Source: Palsa-872 sp036495195
Lineage (GTDB): Bacteria > Chloroflexota > Dormibacteria > Dormibacterales > Dormibacteraceae
Reading direction: 5' to 3'
DNA: 64,000 bases
Assembly: GCA_036495195.1 (NCBI GenBank)
Contig: DASXNH010000025.1
Coordinates: 1 to 64,000, forward strand
The notes under the pieces were generated by a model. That model was not told the DNA's origin. It saw only the letters and a program-made list of their open reading frames with translations, and ran no database searches. The stretch's first letter is position 1; every line of letters starts with the position of its first letter. The translations under genes and the position numbers were made by a program. Below, piece by piece: positions 6,501 through 15,283 of this stretch.

Positions 6501-8237
6501 ATGCTGGAGTTCGCCCGCGCGGCGGCCGCAGTTGGCGCCACCCCAGCAACTTCTGAGAAGGCGCGAATCCTCGCTGGGTACTTTCGAACCCTCGACGAGA
6601 ACGACCTCAGGCGCGCCGCCGTCTTCATGAGCGGGCGCGCTTTCAGCCCGTCCCAGCGGCGAACGCTTGGACTTGGCTGGACAACTGTTAGCAAGGTCGT
6701 CGAATCGATCTCGGGACGCGACCCCGACGAACTGTCGGCGATCTTTCGCAAGCACTCCGACATCGGCGATTGGGCAGGCGAGGCGCTCGAAGCCAGCACG
6801 AGGCCTGAGCCCGTTTCGCTCGCTGAATTCGAAGCCGCGCTGGAGGAAATCAGAAGTGCGCGCGGTGCCCGCAAGACCGCGCCGCTGGAAGCGCTTCTGA
6901 GACGGCTGCACCCAGAGGCGGCGAGGTTCGCGATCAAGGTGATCTCGGGCGAGATGCGCATCGGCCTGAGCGAGGGTTTGGTCGAGGCGGCGATTGCTGC
7001 TGCGTTTGACCTGCCGGTCACCAAGGTCAAGAAGATCCACCTCATCACGGGTGACATCGGGGAGACCGCCGTCCGCTGCAAACGCGGTGAGCTCGAGACG
7101 TCGACAGTCACTTTGTTCCAACCCGTGCGCTTCATGCTGGCAAGTCCCGTCGAGACAGCGGACGAAGCGTTCGAGAGGATGGGCGCGGAAAAGGTGTGGA
7201 CCGAGGAGAAGTACGACGGCGTTCGCTGCCAGCTGCATCATGAGGATGGCCGCGTCGAGCTGTTCTCGCGCGACCTCAAGGAAACCACCGGCGCATTTCC
7301 TGAGCTGGCTGAGGCGGCACCGCACCTTGGCCACGCTGTGCTGTTCGACGGCGAGGTGCTCGCGCATCGCGATGGCAAGGTGTTGCGATTCTTCGAGCTG
7401 CAGCACCGCCTTGGTCGCAAGAAGGTCACCGATGAGCTCCGCCACGGAGTACCTGTGGTGCTGGTCATCTTCGACCTCCTATACCTCGATGGGCGCTCGC
7501 TGCTGGATGAGCCCCTAGAGCTGCGTCGCCGAATGCTCGAGGAGCTCGGCGTCGAGCCGCCTTTCCTCCTCGCGCGGCTCGAGGAGGCGACCAGCCCGGA
7601 CGACCTCGATCGGATCTTTGCCGACACGCGCGAGCGCGGCCACGAAGGGTTGATGGTGAAAGATCCATTGAGCCCGTACACGCCAGGCCGGCGAGGTCTT
7701 GCCTGGTTGAAGCTGAAGCGGCCGCTGGCGACCCTGGACGTGGTGGCGACCGCTGCCGAATGGGGCCACGGCAAGCGAAAAGGGGTGCTGTCGGACTATA
7801 CGTTTGCCGTCAGGGACGCCAAGACCGGCAAGCTCGTCAACGTGGGCAAGGCCTACACGGGATTGACCGACGCCGAGATCGCGGCCATGACCGAGCGGTT
7901 CAAGGCGATTGCCCTCGACAATCTGGGTTGGGGCTACGCCGTGAAGCCGGAGGTCGTGCTGGAGGTGGCGTTCGACTCGATCCAGCACTCGAACCGACAC
8001 GCCAGCGGGTTCGCGCTGCGATTCCCGCGCATCGTCCGCATCCGGGACGACAAGCCGGTGGAGGAGATCGACACATTGGAGCGCGTCGAGGAGCTTTACG
8101 AGCGGTACTTCGGGGGTGAGGCTGAAGCTGCCTTGAGCGAGGTTGCTGAAGTGGACGCCCCCTCCGGCGCTACGCGTACCTCCCCTGCGGACCACAAGCG
8201 CGGGGACCCCAAAACGAAGCGGGGAGGCCATTCATGA
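6501..8237 (+). CDS. ATP-dependent DNA ligase
   Basis: The 578-residue protein has an N-terminal helical DNA-binding domain, then the adenylation domain with the nucleophile Lys237 in EEKYDGVR, followed by FDGEVLA, EGLMVKDP and WLKLKRP motifs, and an OB-fold domain. It closes nicks using ATP and is probably a repair ligase. The last 30 residues are a basic tail. The ATG at 6501 is preferred to 6483 because AGAAGG lies seven bases upstream. The gene overlaps the next one by ATGA. Confidence 0.93.
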   Translation: MLEFARAAAAVGATPATSEKARILAGYFRTLDENDLRRAAVFMSGRAFSPSQRRTLGLGWTTVSKVVESISGRDPDELSAIFRKHSDIGDWAGEALEASTRPEPVSLAEFEAALEEIRSARGARKTAPLEALLRRLHPEAARFAIKVISGEMRIGLSEGLVEAAIAAAFDLPVTKVKKIHLITGDIGETAVRCKRGELETSTVTLFQPVRFMLASPVETADEAFERMGAEKVWTEEKYDGVRCQLHHEDGRVELFSRDLKETTGAFPELAEAAPHLGHAVLFDGEVLAHRDGKVLRFFELQHRLGRKKVTDELRHGVPVVLVIFDLLYLDGRSLLDEPLELRRRMLEELGVEPPFLLARLEEATSPDDLDRIFADTRERGHEGLMVKDPLSPYTPGRRGLAWLKLKRPLATLDVVATAAEWGHGKRKGVLSDYTFAVRDAKTGKLVNVGKAYTGLTDAEIAAMTERFKAIALDNLGWGYAVKPEVVLEVAFDSIQHSNRHASGFALRFPRIVRIRDDKPVEEIDTLERVEELYERYFGGEAEAALSEVAEVDAPSGATRTSPADHKRGDPKTKRGGHS

Positions 8238-8971
8238 AGCTGACTTTCATGGGGACCGCCGGGGCTCGGTTCATGGTGGCCAAGCAGCTTGCGGCTTCCG
8301 GAGGTCTTTACCTCGAGGATGGCAATGCGCGCCTTGCCCTCGACCCTGGACCCGGGGCCATCGTTCAGTACGCCAAGCGGAAGGTCGACCTCACGAAGCT
8401 CGACGCCATCCTCGTCAGCCACCGCCACCTCGACCACTGCGGCGATGTGAACGTGATGGTCGAAGGCATGACCGAGGGCGGGTTCGCGCATCGCGGCCGT
8501 CTCTTCTGCCCCTCGGACGCCCTCGACGACGACCCGGTCGTGTTGCAGTACCTCCGGAAGTTCCCGCAGGAGGTCGTGAGGCTGCAAGCCGAGACCACTT
8601 ACAACGTCAACGGTCTCGAGTTCACGACCACACCGCGGCACAAGCACCAGGTCGAGACCTACGGGTTCCGCTTCGGCGATCGGCTTGGCTGGGTCACCGA
8701 CTCCGCCTATTACGACGGCATCGCGGAGCAGCACAAGGCCGACGTCATGTTGATTCATACAGTGCTGATGCAGTGCCGAGCCGAGCTGCCTCATCTGTGC
8801 CTCGATGACGCCGAGCGCATCATCCGCGAAGCCAGGCCAAAGCTCGCGATCCTCACGCACTTCGGGATGACTGTGTGGCGCGCACATCCGTGGGAGCTGG
8901 CCGCCGGGCTGACGCAGAAGCTGGGCATCGAGGTCAAGGCCGCGCGCGACGGCATGAGCGTAGAGGTATGA
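8234..8971 (+). CDS. Metallo-beta-lactamase-fold hydrolase
   Basis: A 245-residue protein with the metal motif HRHLDH (about 56-61), later His in TPRHKH, an Asp in VTDSAYY and a terminal His in LTHFGM. The fold is that of RNase Z-like hydrolases. ATGA overlap with the ligase gene indicates co-translation, so a nuclease or phosphodiesterase role in the same repair process is likely but not proven. Confidence 0.8.
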   Translation: MKLTFMGTAGARFMVAKQLAASGGLYLEDGNARLALDPGPGAIVQYAKRKVDLTKLDAILVSHRHLDHCGDVNVMVEGMTEGGFAHRGRLFCPSDALDDDPVVLQYLRKFPQEVVRLQAETTYNVNGLEFTTTPRHKHQVETYGFRFGDRLGWVTDSAYYDGIAEQHKADVMLIHTVLMQCRAELPHLCLDDAERIIREARPKLAILTHFGMTVWRAHPWELAAGLTQKLGIEVKAARDGMSVEV

Positions 8972-8979
8972 AAACCCCA

Positions 8980-9007
8980 CGAACTCAGAGCCTGCGGCGT
9001 GAGTTCG
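8980..9007. repeat. Perfect 8-bp inverted repeat before the antiporter gene
   Basis: CGAACTCA (8980-8987) and TGAGTTCG (9000-9007) are separated by 12 bases in the 46-bp gap between two rightward genes. With no T-run after it, an operator or an RNA hairpin regulating the antiporter is as likely as a terminator. Confidence 0.5.
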
Positions 9008-9017
9008 CGGGGGCCCC

Positions 9018-10208
9018 ATGAGCCCTCAACAGAGGTTCCTGCTCCTGCTGATACTGGTCGGCGCGCTGGCGACAGTGCTCGGCCTGCTCTCAAAGCGCGC
9101 TCGGATGGTGCCGTATCCCGTGGTGTTGGCGGCGGCCGGTGTCGTCGTTGGTTTGCTTCCCGGCGGGCAACTGGGTCATGTCGGCGCGGACGTCATCCTG
9201 CTCGCCTTCGTACCTGGGCTGGTCTTCGAGGCTGCGCTCACCCTCGACCTACCGGAGCTCAGGCGGCGCCTGCTTCCGGTCGGCCTCCTCGCGACGGCCG
9301 GCGTCGCGTTGACGGTGGTTCTCATCGGGACCCTGACTCACCTCATCCTTGGGTTGAGCTGGGCCAGCGGCATGCTGCTCGGCGCGATCCTCGCCGCCAC
9401 CGACCCCATCGCGGTGGTCACGTTGATGCGCCAGATGAAGGCTCCCTCCGGCCTCGCGGCGATCCTCGAGGGCGAGAGCCTCTTCAACGATGGCACGGGC
9501 GTCGCCGTCTTCACCGCGGTGCTGGCAACGATCCTGAGCGGCTCTCCATCGCTTGGCGACGCCACGCTACGATTCGTCGAGATCACCGCGGGCGGCACGG
9601 CCATCGGCCTGGCGGTCGGCTTCGTCGGCCTTCTCCTTCTCCGATTTGCCGCCGACGCACCACTCGAGATCCTCGCGACACTCGTCATCGCGTACGGGAG
9701 CTACCTCGCCGCGGACGTGCTCCACGCCTCCGGCATCGTTGCCGTCGTGATCGCGGGTATCGTTGTCGCTCGATACGGGTCGGCAATTGGAAGGTTGCAC
9801 GGCCCTCAGCTGCTCGGCTTCTGGAGCCTGCTGGCCTTCGTCCTCAACGCAATGCTCTTCATCCTCGTCGGGGCGGCATTGCCAGCCTGGGAGCTCGTGC
9901 CCGTCTTTGGCTTCGTGGTGGTCGTGTTCCTCATCATGTTGATGACTCGCGCGATCCCGGTCTACGGATTGCTCGCGTTGTCATCAGTTAGGCCACCACC
10001 GATTCCATGGGCGTGGCGCAACCTGACCTTTTGGGCTGGGCTGCGAGGAGCACTGTCAATCGCGCTCGCCCTTTCGGTCGCCGGCCTCGCCGGCGTCGAC
10101 AGCCGCGTTTCTGTCATCGCTTATGGCGTGGTCCTGCTATCCCTGCTGGTCCAAGGCGGGCTGGTGGTACCAGTCACGCGGGCGCTCCAGATCGAAACAA
10201 CGGCTTGA
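9018..10208 (+). CDS. Cation/proton antiporter, CPA1/NhaP type
   Basis: The 396-residue protein has about 11-12 membrane segments. The family motifs ATDPIAVV (about 130) and the ion-binding GESLFNDGTGV (about 153) are present, with a conserved Arg in the FWAGLRGALS region (about 340). It should exchange Na+ or K+ for protons across the cytoplasmic membrane. There is no C-terminal cytosolic regulatory domain, so it is the short form. It overlaps the next gene by TTGA. Confidence 0.9.
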   Translation: MSPQQRFLLLLILVGALATVLGLLSKRARMVPYPVVLAAAGVVVGLLPGGQLGHVGADVILLAFVPGLVFEAALTLDLPELRRRLLPVGLLATAGVALTVVLIGTLTHLILGLSWASGMLLGAILAATDPIAVVTLMRQMKAPSGLAAILEGESLFNDGTGVAVFTAVLATILSGSPSLGDATLRFVEITAGGTAIGLAVGFVGLLLLRFAADAPLEILATLVIAYGSYLAADVLHASGIVAVVIAGIVVARYGSAIGRLHGPQLLGFWSLLAFVLNAMLFILVGAALPAWELVPVFGFVVVVFLIMLMTRAIPVYGLLALSSVRPPPIPWAWRNLTFWAGLRGALSIALALSVAGLAGVDSRVSVIAYGVVLLSLLVQGGLVVPVTRALQIETTA

Positions 10209-11338
10209 GCGGCCGGATCGGGGCGGACCGCTGGCGGTGGCGTGGTTCGGTGGCTCTGGTCGCCGTTGCGGTCGGCTTCGTCATCTACCCGCTCATCGAG
10301 GGCAGCAATGACGTGATCAACTCAGACTGGCCTGCCTTCGCGACCGGGGGAAGGCTGATAGTCGAGGACCCAGCCCACCTGTACGACATGGACACGCAGC
10401 GCCGCGTCCAGCTCGAGGTCACCGGGGGCCGCACCCTGGTCACGCTCGGTATCAACGGCATCCTTCCGTTTCTCGCGCCCGCGTGGGTGGCCTTCCTGGC
10501 GGTGCCGTTCGACCTGCTCGGCACCGACCTGGGAGGCCGGCTCTGGATACTTGCCGGGCTGGCCTGCCTCGCCATGGGCGTGTACCTCGCAGTTCGACCG
10601 CGCCCGCCGACCAGCATCCTCCCGGCCTTCGCTTCGGTGCCGACGGCGCTGCTGCTGCTCAATGCGCAGCTCGATGGCTTTGTCGCGTTGGGCATCGGCG
10701 CCGCGCTGGCGCTGTGGACACAACCTTTCCTTGCCGGGCTTTGCCTTGGACTGACGTTGCTCAAACCGCAGCTCGTCCTGCCGCTGGCCGCGGGACTCCT
10801 GCTCGCCGGCCGGTGGCGCGTTCTGGCCGGCTGGGCGGTCGCCGGCGCCGTCCTGCTGGGCGCGTCGGCTGCTTTGAACCCCCGCTGGGTGCTCGAGTGG
10901 CTCCCCGCCCTGGGCGGCACCGTGCAGCCCGGCGCCCGCGAGGTCGACCTCGCGCACTTTGCCACGCTGCTGCCACGCGCCTACCAGGTTGGGGCGGTCG
11001 CGCTCTTGGCCCTGCTCGGGATGACAGCGGTACTGTGCCTGGCTCGGCGTCGCCGGGACGACTTGAGGTCCGCTGCCGCGGTGTTGATCGCGGGCGGAGT
11101 CCTGGTCGCGCCGCACGCGCTCCCCACCGACCTGGTTCTGGTGGCGGTCGCCCTGGCGGCGTGGGGCCGGGCCCGGTGGCAGGACTGGTGGCTGCTTTCA
11201 GTGGGCGCCGCGATCGCTGCGGTGGTTCCCGCGCCCTGGCCCACCGTGGTCGGAGTCCTGGTGGTCGGGTGGCTCTGCTTGCGAGCCGCCGGGCTTATCG
11301 AGTGGCGGCGAGAACCGGCGCCGGTGTCTGTTGGATGA
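10205..11338 (+). CDS. GT87-like integral membrane glycosyltransferase
   Basis: A 377-residue polytopic protein with about nine to ten membrane segments. The N-terminal loop with SDWPAFATGGRLIVEDPAHLY resembles the polyprenyl-phosphate mannosyltransferase family GT87 (DUF2029), as does the LLLLNAQLDGF region and LTLLKPQL. It probably adds a sugar from a polyprenyl-phosphate donor on the outer face of the membrane. TTG 10205 is chosen because it overlaps the antiporter stop as TTGA. Its 3' end overlaps the convergent clpP gene by 44 bp. Confidence 0.75.
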   Translation: MSGRIGADRWRWRGSVALVAVAVGFVIYPLIEGSNDVINSDWPAFATGGRLIVEDPAHLYDMDTQRRVQLEVTGGRTLVTLGINGILPFLAPAWVAFLAVPFDLLGTDLGGRLWILAGLACLAMGVYLAVRPRPPTSILPAFASVPTALLLLNAQLDGFVALGIGAALALWTQPFLAGLCLGLTLLKPQLVLPLAAGLLLAGRWRVLAGWAVAGAVLLGASAALNPRWVLEWLPALGGTVQPGAREVDLAHFATLLPRAYQVGAVALLALLGMTAVLCLARRRRDDLRSAAAVLIAGGVLVAPHALPTDLVLVAVALAAWGRARWQDWWLLSVGAAIAAVVPAPWPTVVGVLVVGWLCLRAAGLIEWRREPAPVSVG

Positions 11339-11915
11339 GACCGTCGATCAAGCCGTAGCTGATCGCTTCCTCTGGGCTCACGAAATAGTCGCGGTCGGTA
11401 TCCCGCTCGACTCGCTCCAGGGGCTGGCCGGTGTGCTTGACGATGAGGTCGTTGAGCACCACCTTGATGCGCAGGATCTCCCGCGCGTGGATGTCGAGGT
11501 CGCTGGCCTGACCCTGCAGGCCCTTGCCCCCGATCAGCGGTTGGTGCATGTGGATCGTCGCGTTGGGAAGTGAGAATCGCCTGCCCTTCGCCCCGGCCAT
11601 CAGGAGCACAGTCCCGAAGCTGGCCGTGCGGCCGATGCAGACGGTCGAGATCGGCGAGCGGACATATTGCATGGTGTCGTAGATGGCGAAGCCGGCGGTT
11701 ACCGACCCGCCAGGCGAGTTGACGTAGATCTGGATTTCCTTCTCCGGGTCGTCGGCCGAGAGGTAGATCAGCTGCGCGACGACGAGGTTGGCGACGACAT
11801 CATCGATCGGACGCCCAATCAGGATGATGCGGTCCTTGAGCAGGCGGGAGTAGATGTCGAAGGAGCGCTCGCGGTTGCCGCCTTCGTTCTCGGTGACGGT
11901 CGGGACAAAAGCCAT
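11295..11915 (-). CDS. clpP: ATP-dependent Clp protease proteolytic subunit
   Basis: The 206-residue serine peptidase has the catalytic Ser99 in TASFG, His124 in HMHQP and Asp176 in DTDRDYF, plus NSPGGSV. It forms the degradation chamber served by Clp ATPases, none of which is nearby. ASFG replaces the usual ASMG next to the nucleophile. The ATG at 11915 is chosen because TAAGCT ends seven bases upstream; an ATG at 11921 would be too close to that element. Confidence 0.95.
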   Translation of the reverse strand: MAFVPTVTENEGGNRERSFDIYSRLLKDRIILIGRPIDDVVANLVVAQLIYLSADDPEKEIQIYVNSPGGSVTAGFAIYDTMQYVRSPISTVCIGRTASFGTVLLMAGAKGRRFSLPNATIHMHQPLIGGKGLQGQASDLDIHAREILRIKVVLNDLIVKHTGQPLERVERDTDRDYFVSPEEAISYGLIDGLIQQTPAPVLAATR

Positions 11916-11922
11916 CCACATG

Positions 11923-11928
11923 AGCTTA
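11923..11928 (-). promoter_or_regulatory. -10 element TAAGCT for clpP
   Basis: Minus-strand TAAGCT with a 7-base gap to ATG 11915; no Shine-Dalgarno, predicted leaderless. Confidence 0.45.
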
Positions 11929-11933
11929 CGAGA

Positions 11934-11939
11934 TATATT
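11934..11939 (+). promoter_or_regulatory. -10 element TATATT for the gene at 11947
   Basis: TATATT lies seven bases before an in-frame TTG. It is five bases from the divergent clpP -10, so the two promoters face away from one another in a very short space. Confidence 0.4.
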
Positions 11940-11946
11940 CGGCTGG

Positions 11947-12390
11947 TTGGTACGACGGTCCGTGCTACCTCCGAGCGACTTCTTCAGCGGACTGCGCAAA
12001 GCCCTCAAGGCTCGGTTGCCCCATGAGCTCCGGAGCTATGAGACCAGCCGCGGGCACGGGCGGCTCTTCAAGCTCCATTACGGCCGCCCGGAGTTCCATT
12101 ACGAGGCCTGGCACCATACCGGCGCCGGGCGTTTCGAGGTCGGTCTTCACTTCGAAGGCTCTGCGGAGGTCAACCAGCGCGCGTTCGATTTCTTTCGGAG
12201 CCGCATGGTGGAGGTGAAGGCGCAACTCCCGCGTGCCGAGCTCGAACCATGGGACCGCGGCTGGTCGCGCATCTATGAGACGCTGGCCGCGCCGCAGCTC
12301 GACGAGGCGGTGCTCGAGGATGCCGGCGGCCGTCTGTGCGCATACATCACGACACTCGAACCGTTGATGGTCGTGTTCCTAAGGAGATAG
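11947..12390 (+). CDS. Hypothetical protein divergent from clpP
   Basis: A 147-residue soluble, basic protein rich in aromatic and His residues in its middle (about 40-80), with no recognised domain. Start: TTG 11947 fits the leaderless spacing to TATATT; GTG 11962 and ATG 11920 are alternatives. Its stop lies four bases before the next gene, and the Shine-Dalgarno of that gene overlaps its 3' end, so it heads a three-gene operon with the PLP enzyme and the methyltransferase. Confidence 0.65.
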   Translation: MVRRSVLPPSDFFSGLRKALKARLPHELRSYETSRGHGRLFKLHYGRPEFHYEAWHHTGAGRFEVGLHFEGSAEVNQRAFDFFRSRMVEVKAQLPRAELEPWDRGWSRIYETLAAPQLDEAVLEDAGGRLCAYITTLEPLMVVFLRR

Positions 12391-12394
12391 AGCG

Positions 12395-13537
12395 ATGGAT
12401 CCACTCGACGCGCGGAGCCTCATCCCACTCAATGCGCACTACATCCACATGAACCACGCCGGCGAATCTCCAATGACAGAACGCAGCCGTGCGGCCATCG
12501 AGCAGGTCGTCGACGGCGCGTTGAACCGGCCATACCTGGCGGGTGCTGCGTTCGAGGAGGCCGACCGCGTGCGCGGGCTCGCGGCCCAGCTGATCAACGC
12601 CTCGCCCGACGGGGTCGCGCTGACCAGGAGCACCGCTCACGGCTTGTCGCTGGTGGCGCAAGGTCTGGATTGGAACCGAGGAGACAATGTGGTGGGCGCT
12701 GAGTGGGAGTACCCGGCGAATGTCTATCCATGGATGGCTCTTGCCGCGGATGGCGTCGAGTTCCGTCAGGCGAGGCTGGTGGGAGGCCGGGTACTCCCGG
12801 ACACCATCTTCGCCATGGTCGACGAGCGCACCCGCGTCGTGGCCGTCTCGCACGTGGAATTCTGGAATGGATTTCGCGTCAACATCGAAGCCATCGGTGC
12901 CGAGTGCAGGCGGCGGGGCATCGTGTTTGCGGTGGATATGATGCAGAGCGCTGGCGCGCTTCGCGTCGACGTCAGCCGTATGCCTATCGACTTCTGCGCT
13001 GCGGGCGCGGGCAAGTGGCTTCTCGGCCCGCCCGGCATCGGCTTCTGCTACTTCACGCCCGATTTGCTCCAGCATGTGCGGCCGCGAATCGTCGGCGCTG
13101 ACTCCGTGGACGACTACGAGCAGTACTTCGAGCCCAAGCTCAGATTCGCGCCGACAGCTCGCCGGTTCGAGGAATCCGTCATCTCGATGCTCGACACCGC
13201 TGCCTTTGGCTCGGCGCTGGATCTGCTCCTCGAAGTTGGCACAGACGTGATCGAGGAGCGGGTGTTGGACCTTGCGAATCGCCTGGCGACCGGTCTGGTC
13301 GAGCGTGGCTATGAAGTGGTCGAGCCATGGCCGCGGACACGCGACGAATCTTCCGGGATCGTTTCCTTTCGCAAGCCAGGAGCGACTCACCTGGAGGTGC
13401 TGCGCGACCTGAACGCGGCGCGCGTCATTGCACGAACACATCGCGATTTCGTTCGGCTTTCACCGCATTTCTACAACACGGAAGATGAGATCGATCGAGT
13501 GCTGGAAGTGCTCGCACCGGAGGCTGTGTCGAGATGA
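12395..13537 (+). CDS. Class V aminotransferase-fold PLP enzyme
   Basis: A 380-residue enzyme of the cysteine desulfurase/isopenicillin-N epimerase group. It has the VDMMQSAGAL segment with the PLP-ring Asp and a Lys in GAGKWLLGPPGIG that should hold the cofactor. The catalytic cysteine loop of classic desulfurases is not evident, so an epimerase, lyase or kynureninase-like reaction is possible. AAGGAG lies nine bases before the ATG. ATGA overlap couples it to the methyltransferase gene. Confidence 0.85.
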   Translation: MDPLDARSLIPLNAHYIHMNHAGESPMTERSRAAIEQVVDGALNRPYLAGAAFEEADRVRGLAAQLINASPDGVALTRSTAHGLSLVAQGLDWNRGDNVVGAEWEYPANVYPWMALAADGVEFRQARLVGGRVLPDTIFAMVDERTRVVAVSHVEFWNGFRVNIEAIGAECRRRGIVFAVDMMQSAGALRVDVSRMPIDFCAAGAGKWLLGPPGIGFCYFTPDLLQHVRPRIVGADSVDDYEQYFEPKLRFAPTARRFEESVISMLDTAAFGSALDLLLEVGTDVIEERVLDLANRLATGLVERGYEVVEPWPRTRDESSGIVSFRKPGATHLEVLRDLNAARVIARTHRDFVRLSPHFYNTEDEIDRVLEVLAPEAVSR

Positions 13538-14178
13538 AAACCGTGCAGGTCACCGATGAGCTCGAGGCATATCTCGAACAGCTCGTGCCCAAGCGAGATC
13601 CAGTCCTTGCGCGTATGGAGGAGGAGGCCGAGCGCGAGGGCATCCCCATCGTGGGTGCGCCCGAAGGTGCATTTCTCAGCCTGCTGGTGCGCATCTCGGG
13701 CGCGAAACGAATCCTGGAGCTGGGCACGGCCACCGGTTATAGCGGCATCTGGCTCCTGCGAGGCACTGGCGGCGGAACGCTGACAAGCTTCGAGGTGGAC
13801 GGAAAGCGGGCAGCGCGAGCGCGCGCCAACTTCGCGGCGGCGGGCTTCGGCAAGCAAGCCCTCGTCCTCGAGCAGGACGCTGTCGCCGGCCTCGAGAAGC
13901 TGCAGGGGCGATTTGACGGGTGCTTCATCGACCTGCTCAATTCCTTCCCTTCAGAGGATGTGACCCGGCGCGTGCTGGAGCTGTGCATCGAGCGCCTCGA
14001 TGGAGGGGCGCTGCTCATGGCGGACAACGCGCTGCGCCAGGGCGAGGTGGTGAAGCCGAGGACGCAACAGGCCCGGAACGTCGCCTTCTACAACGAACAT
14101 GTGGCCAGGCATCCCCGCCTGGTCAGCGTGGTCGTCCCGATTCGGGACGGCCTGTCAATCGCGCGGGTCAGAGACTGA
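13534..14178 (+). CDS. SAM-dependent O-methyltransferase
   Basis: A 214-residue class I methyltransferase of the caffeoyl-CoA/catechol OMT type. The SAM motif ELGTATGYSGIWL (about 67-79), the acidic FEVDG after the second strand, the metal-binding FIDLLNSFP and MADNALRQGEV segments are all present. It probably methylates a catechol-like or small hydroxylated substrate. Its coupling to a PLP enzyme suggests a short biosynthetic or detoxification step. Confidence 0.88.
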   Translation: MKTVQVTDELEAYLEQLVPKRDPVLARMEEEAEREGIPIVGAPEGAFLSLLVRISGAKRILELGTATGYSGIWLLRGTGGGTLTSFEVDGKRAARARANFAAAGFGKQALVLEQDAVAGLEKLQGRFDGCFIDLLNSFPSEDVTRRVLELCIERLDGGALLMADNALRQGEVVKPRTQQARNVAFYNEHVARHPRLVSVVVPIRDGLSIARVRD

Positions 14179-14202
14179 CCTCGGAAGGTTTCAGAGAGTG
14201 GC

Positions 14203-14910
14203 TTAGACGGTGCCGGAGCTGGGCTCCGTGGAATCTCCTTCGATCCAGTAAGTTCCGTCGGTGGCGTGCTCCTTCTTCCAGATCGGCACGGTCTCTTTGA
14301 GCCGGTCGATTCCCCATTTGCAGGCGGCGATCGCCTCTGCCCGATGCGGGCTCGATACCGAAACAACGACTGAGGGCTCGCCGACTTCGAGGCGCCCTGT
14401 TCGATGCGCCATCGCCAGTCGGGCCTCAGGCCATTTCTCCGCTATCTCATCGGCGATCTTTCGCATCTGGGCGGTGGCCATCTCGGCGTAGGCCTCGTAC
14501 TCGAGGTGGGTCACCGCGCGGCCGCGTGAGCTGTCGCGAACCACGCCGGTAAAGGTGCAGATCGCCCCCGCGCCCTTGTGAGCGACGGCGGCCTCCATCC
14601 GGCGAGCATCCAGCGGTCGCGCGGTGAGCTCGAACAGGACGCCCACTCCGTGCGCTCCCCCGCTCACGGGCGGTATGAAGGCAACCTCATCGCCGTCGGC
14701 GACAGGAGCGGCCCAATCCGCGAACTCCTGATTCAGCGCCGCGCGCACGACGTTCTGATCGGCCTGCAGCCCCGGGTGCAGCTTCTTGACGGCGTCGTAG
14801 ACGTCAGACACGGTCGATCCGACCGGAACCTCGAGGTTCTCGACGTCGGTTCCGGCCTGCTCGCGCAACCGGGCGAAAAGCCGCGCGCGCACCGCGATCG
14901 CGACAGCCAT
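14203..14910 (-). CDS. MoaD-MoaE fusion, molybdopterin synthase
   Basis: Residues 1-85 are a MoaD-type ubiquitin-like sulfur carrier ending PPVSGG (Gly84-Gly85), and residues about 90-235 are MoaE with FTGVVRDSSRG, LEYEAY, AHRTGRLEVGE and the lysine-rich VPIWKKE. Together they convert precursor Z to molybdopterin. In M. tuberculosis the similar fusion MoaX is cut after its double glycine to free the carrier; the same processing is expected here. It is last in the pckA operon, nine bases after the SLOG gene. Confidence 0.93.
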   Translation of the reverse strand: MAVAIAVRARLFARLREQAGTDVENLEVPVGSTVSDVYDAVKKLHPGLQADQNVVRAALNQEFADWAAPVADGDEVAFIPPVSGGAHGVGVLFELTARPLDARRMEAAVAHKGAGAICTFTGVVRDSSRGRAVTHLEYEAYAEMATAQMRKIADEIAEKWPEARLAMAHRTGRLEVGEPSVVVSVSSPHRAEAIAACKWGIDRLKETVPIWKKEHATDGTYWIEGDSTEPSSGTV

Positions 14911-14919
14911 CGCTCAATG

Positions 14920-15279
14920 TTACTTAGCGGCGGTCCCGGCTCCCAGGAAAACGTGGACCTCCTTGCCCGAGTCGAGAGCCCGCTCGACGGTGTTCCGTGT
15001 GCCCTTTGAGGCGCCGTCCCAGAACGCAACCAGAACATCGCACGCATCGATCAACCGCTGATTGCGCGCCGCGGATTTCTTAGGATCGGCAAGCTCGTCG
15101 AAGGAGGCCGGGATCACCTGGACCGGAATCCCCTTCGCACGAGCGGTCTTGGTCGCGGCGGCATCAACGCCGCTTGCGCTGCCGGTGATGATCGAAGCGC
15201 CGCGCGGCAGCGAACCCACATAGTCACCGACACGATCCGGCTCGGAGAAGTGCCGGCTGCCGACAATGGCCACCTTCAC
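14920..15279 (-). CDS. SLOG-family (YspA/DUF2493-like) nucleotide-binding protein
   Basis: A 119-residue Rossmann-like protein beginning VAIVGSRHF, with ITGSASGVD (about 35-43) and a C-terminal VAFWDGASKGT motif. These are marks of the SLOG superfamily, whose members bind nucleotides or nucleotide-derived ligands and include DprA-like proteins. GTG 15279 is used, four bases after the pckA stop. No specific substrate can be assigned. Confidence 0.75.
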   Translation of the reverse strand: MKVAIVGSRHFSEPDRVGDYVGSLPRGASIITGSASGVDAAATKTARAKGIPVQVIPASFDELADPKKSAARNQRLIDACDVLVAFWDGASKGTRNTVERALDSGKEVHVFLGAGTAAK

Positions 15280-15283
15280 GACG

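Noticed and set aside
6249..7445. Long minus-strand open frame opposite the DNA ligase
   Set aside because: Only its last 70 codons (6249-6461) look like protein; the rest is antisense to a well-conserved ligase.
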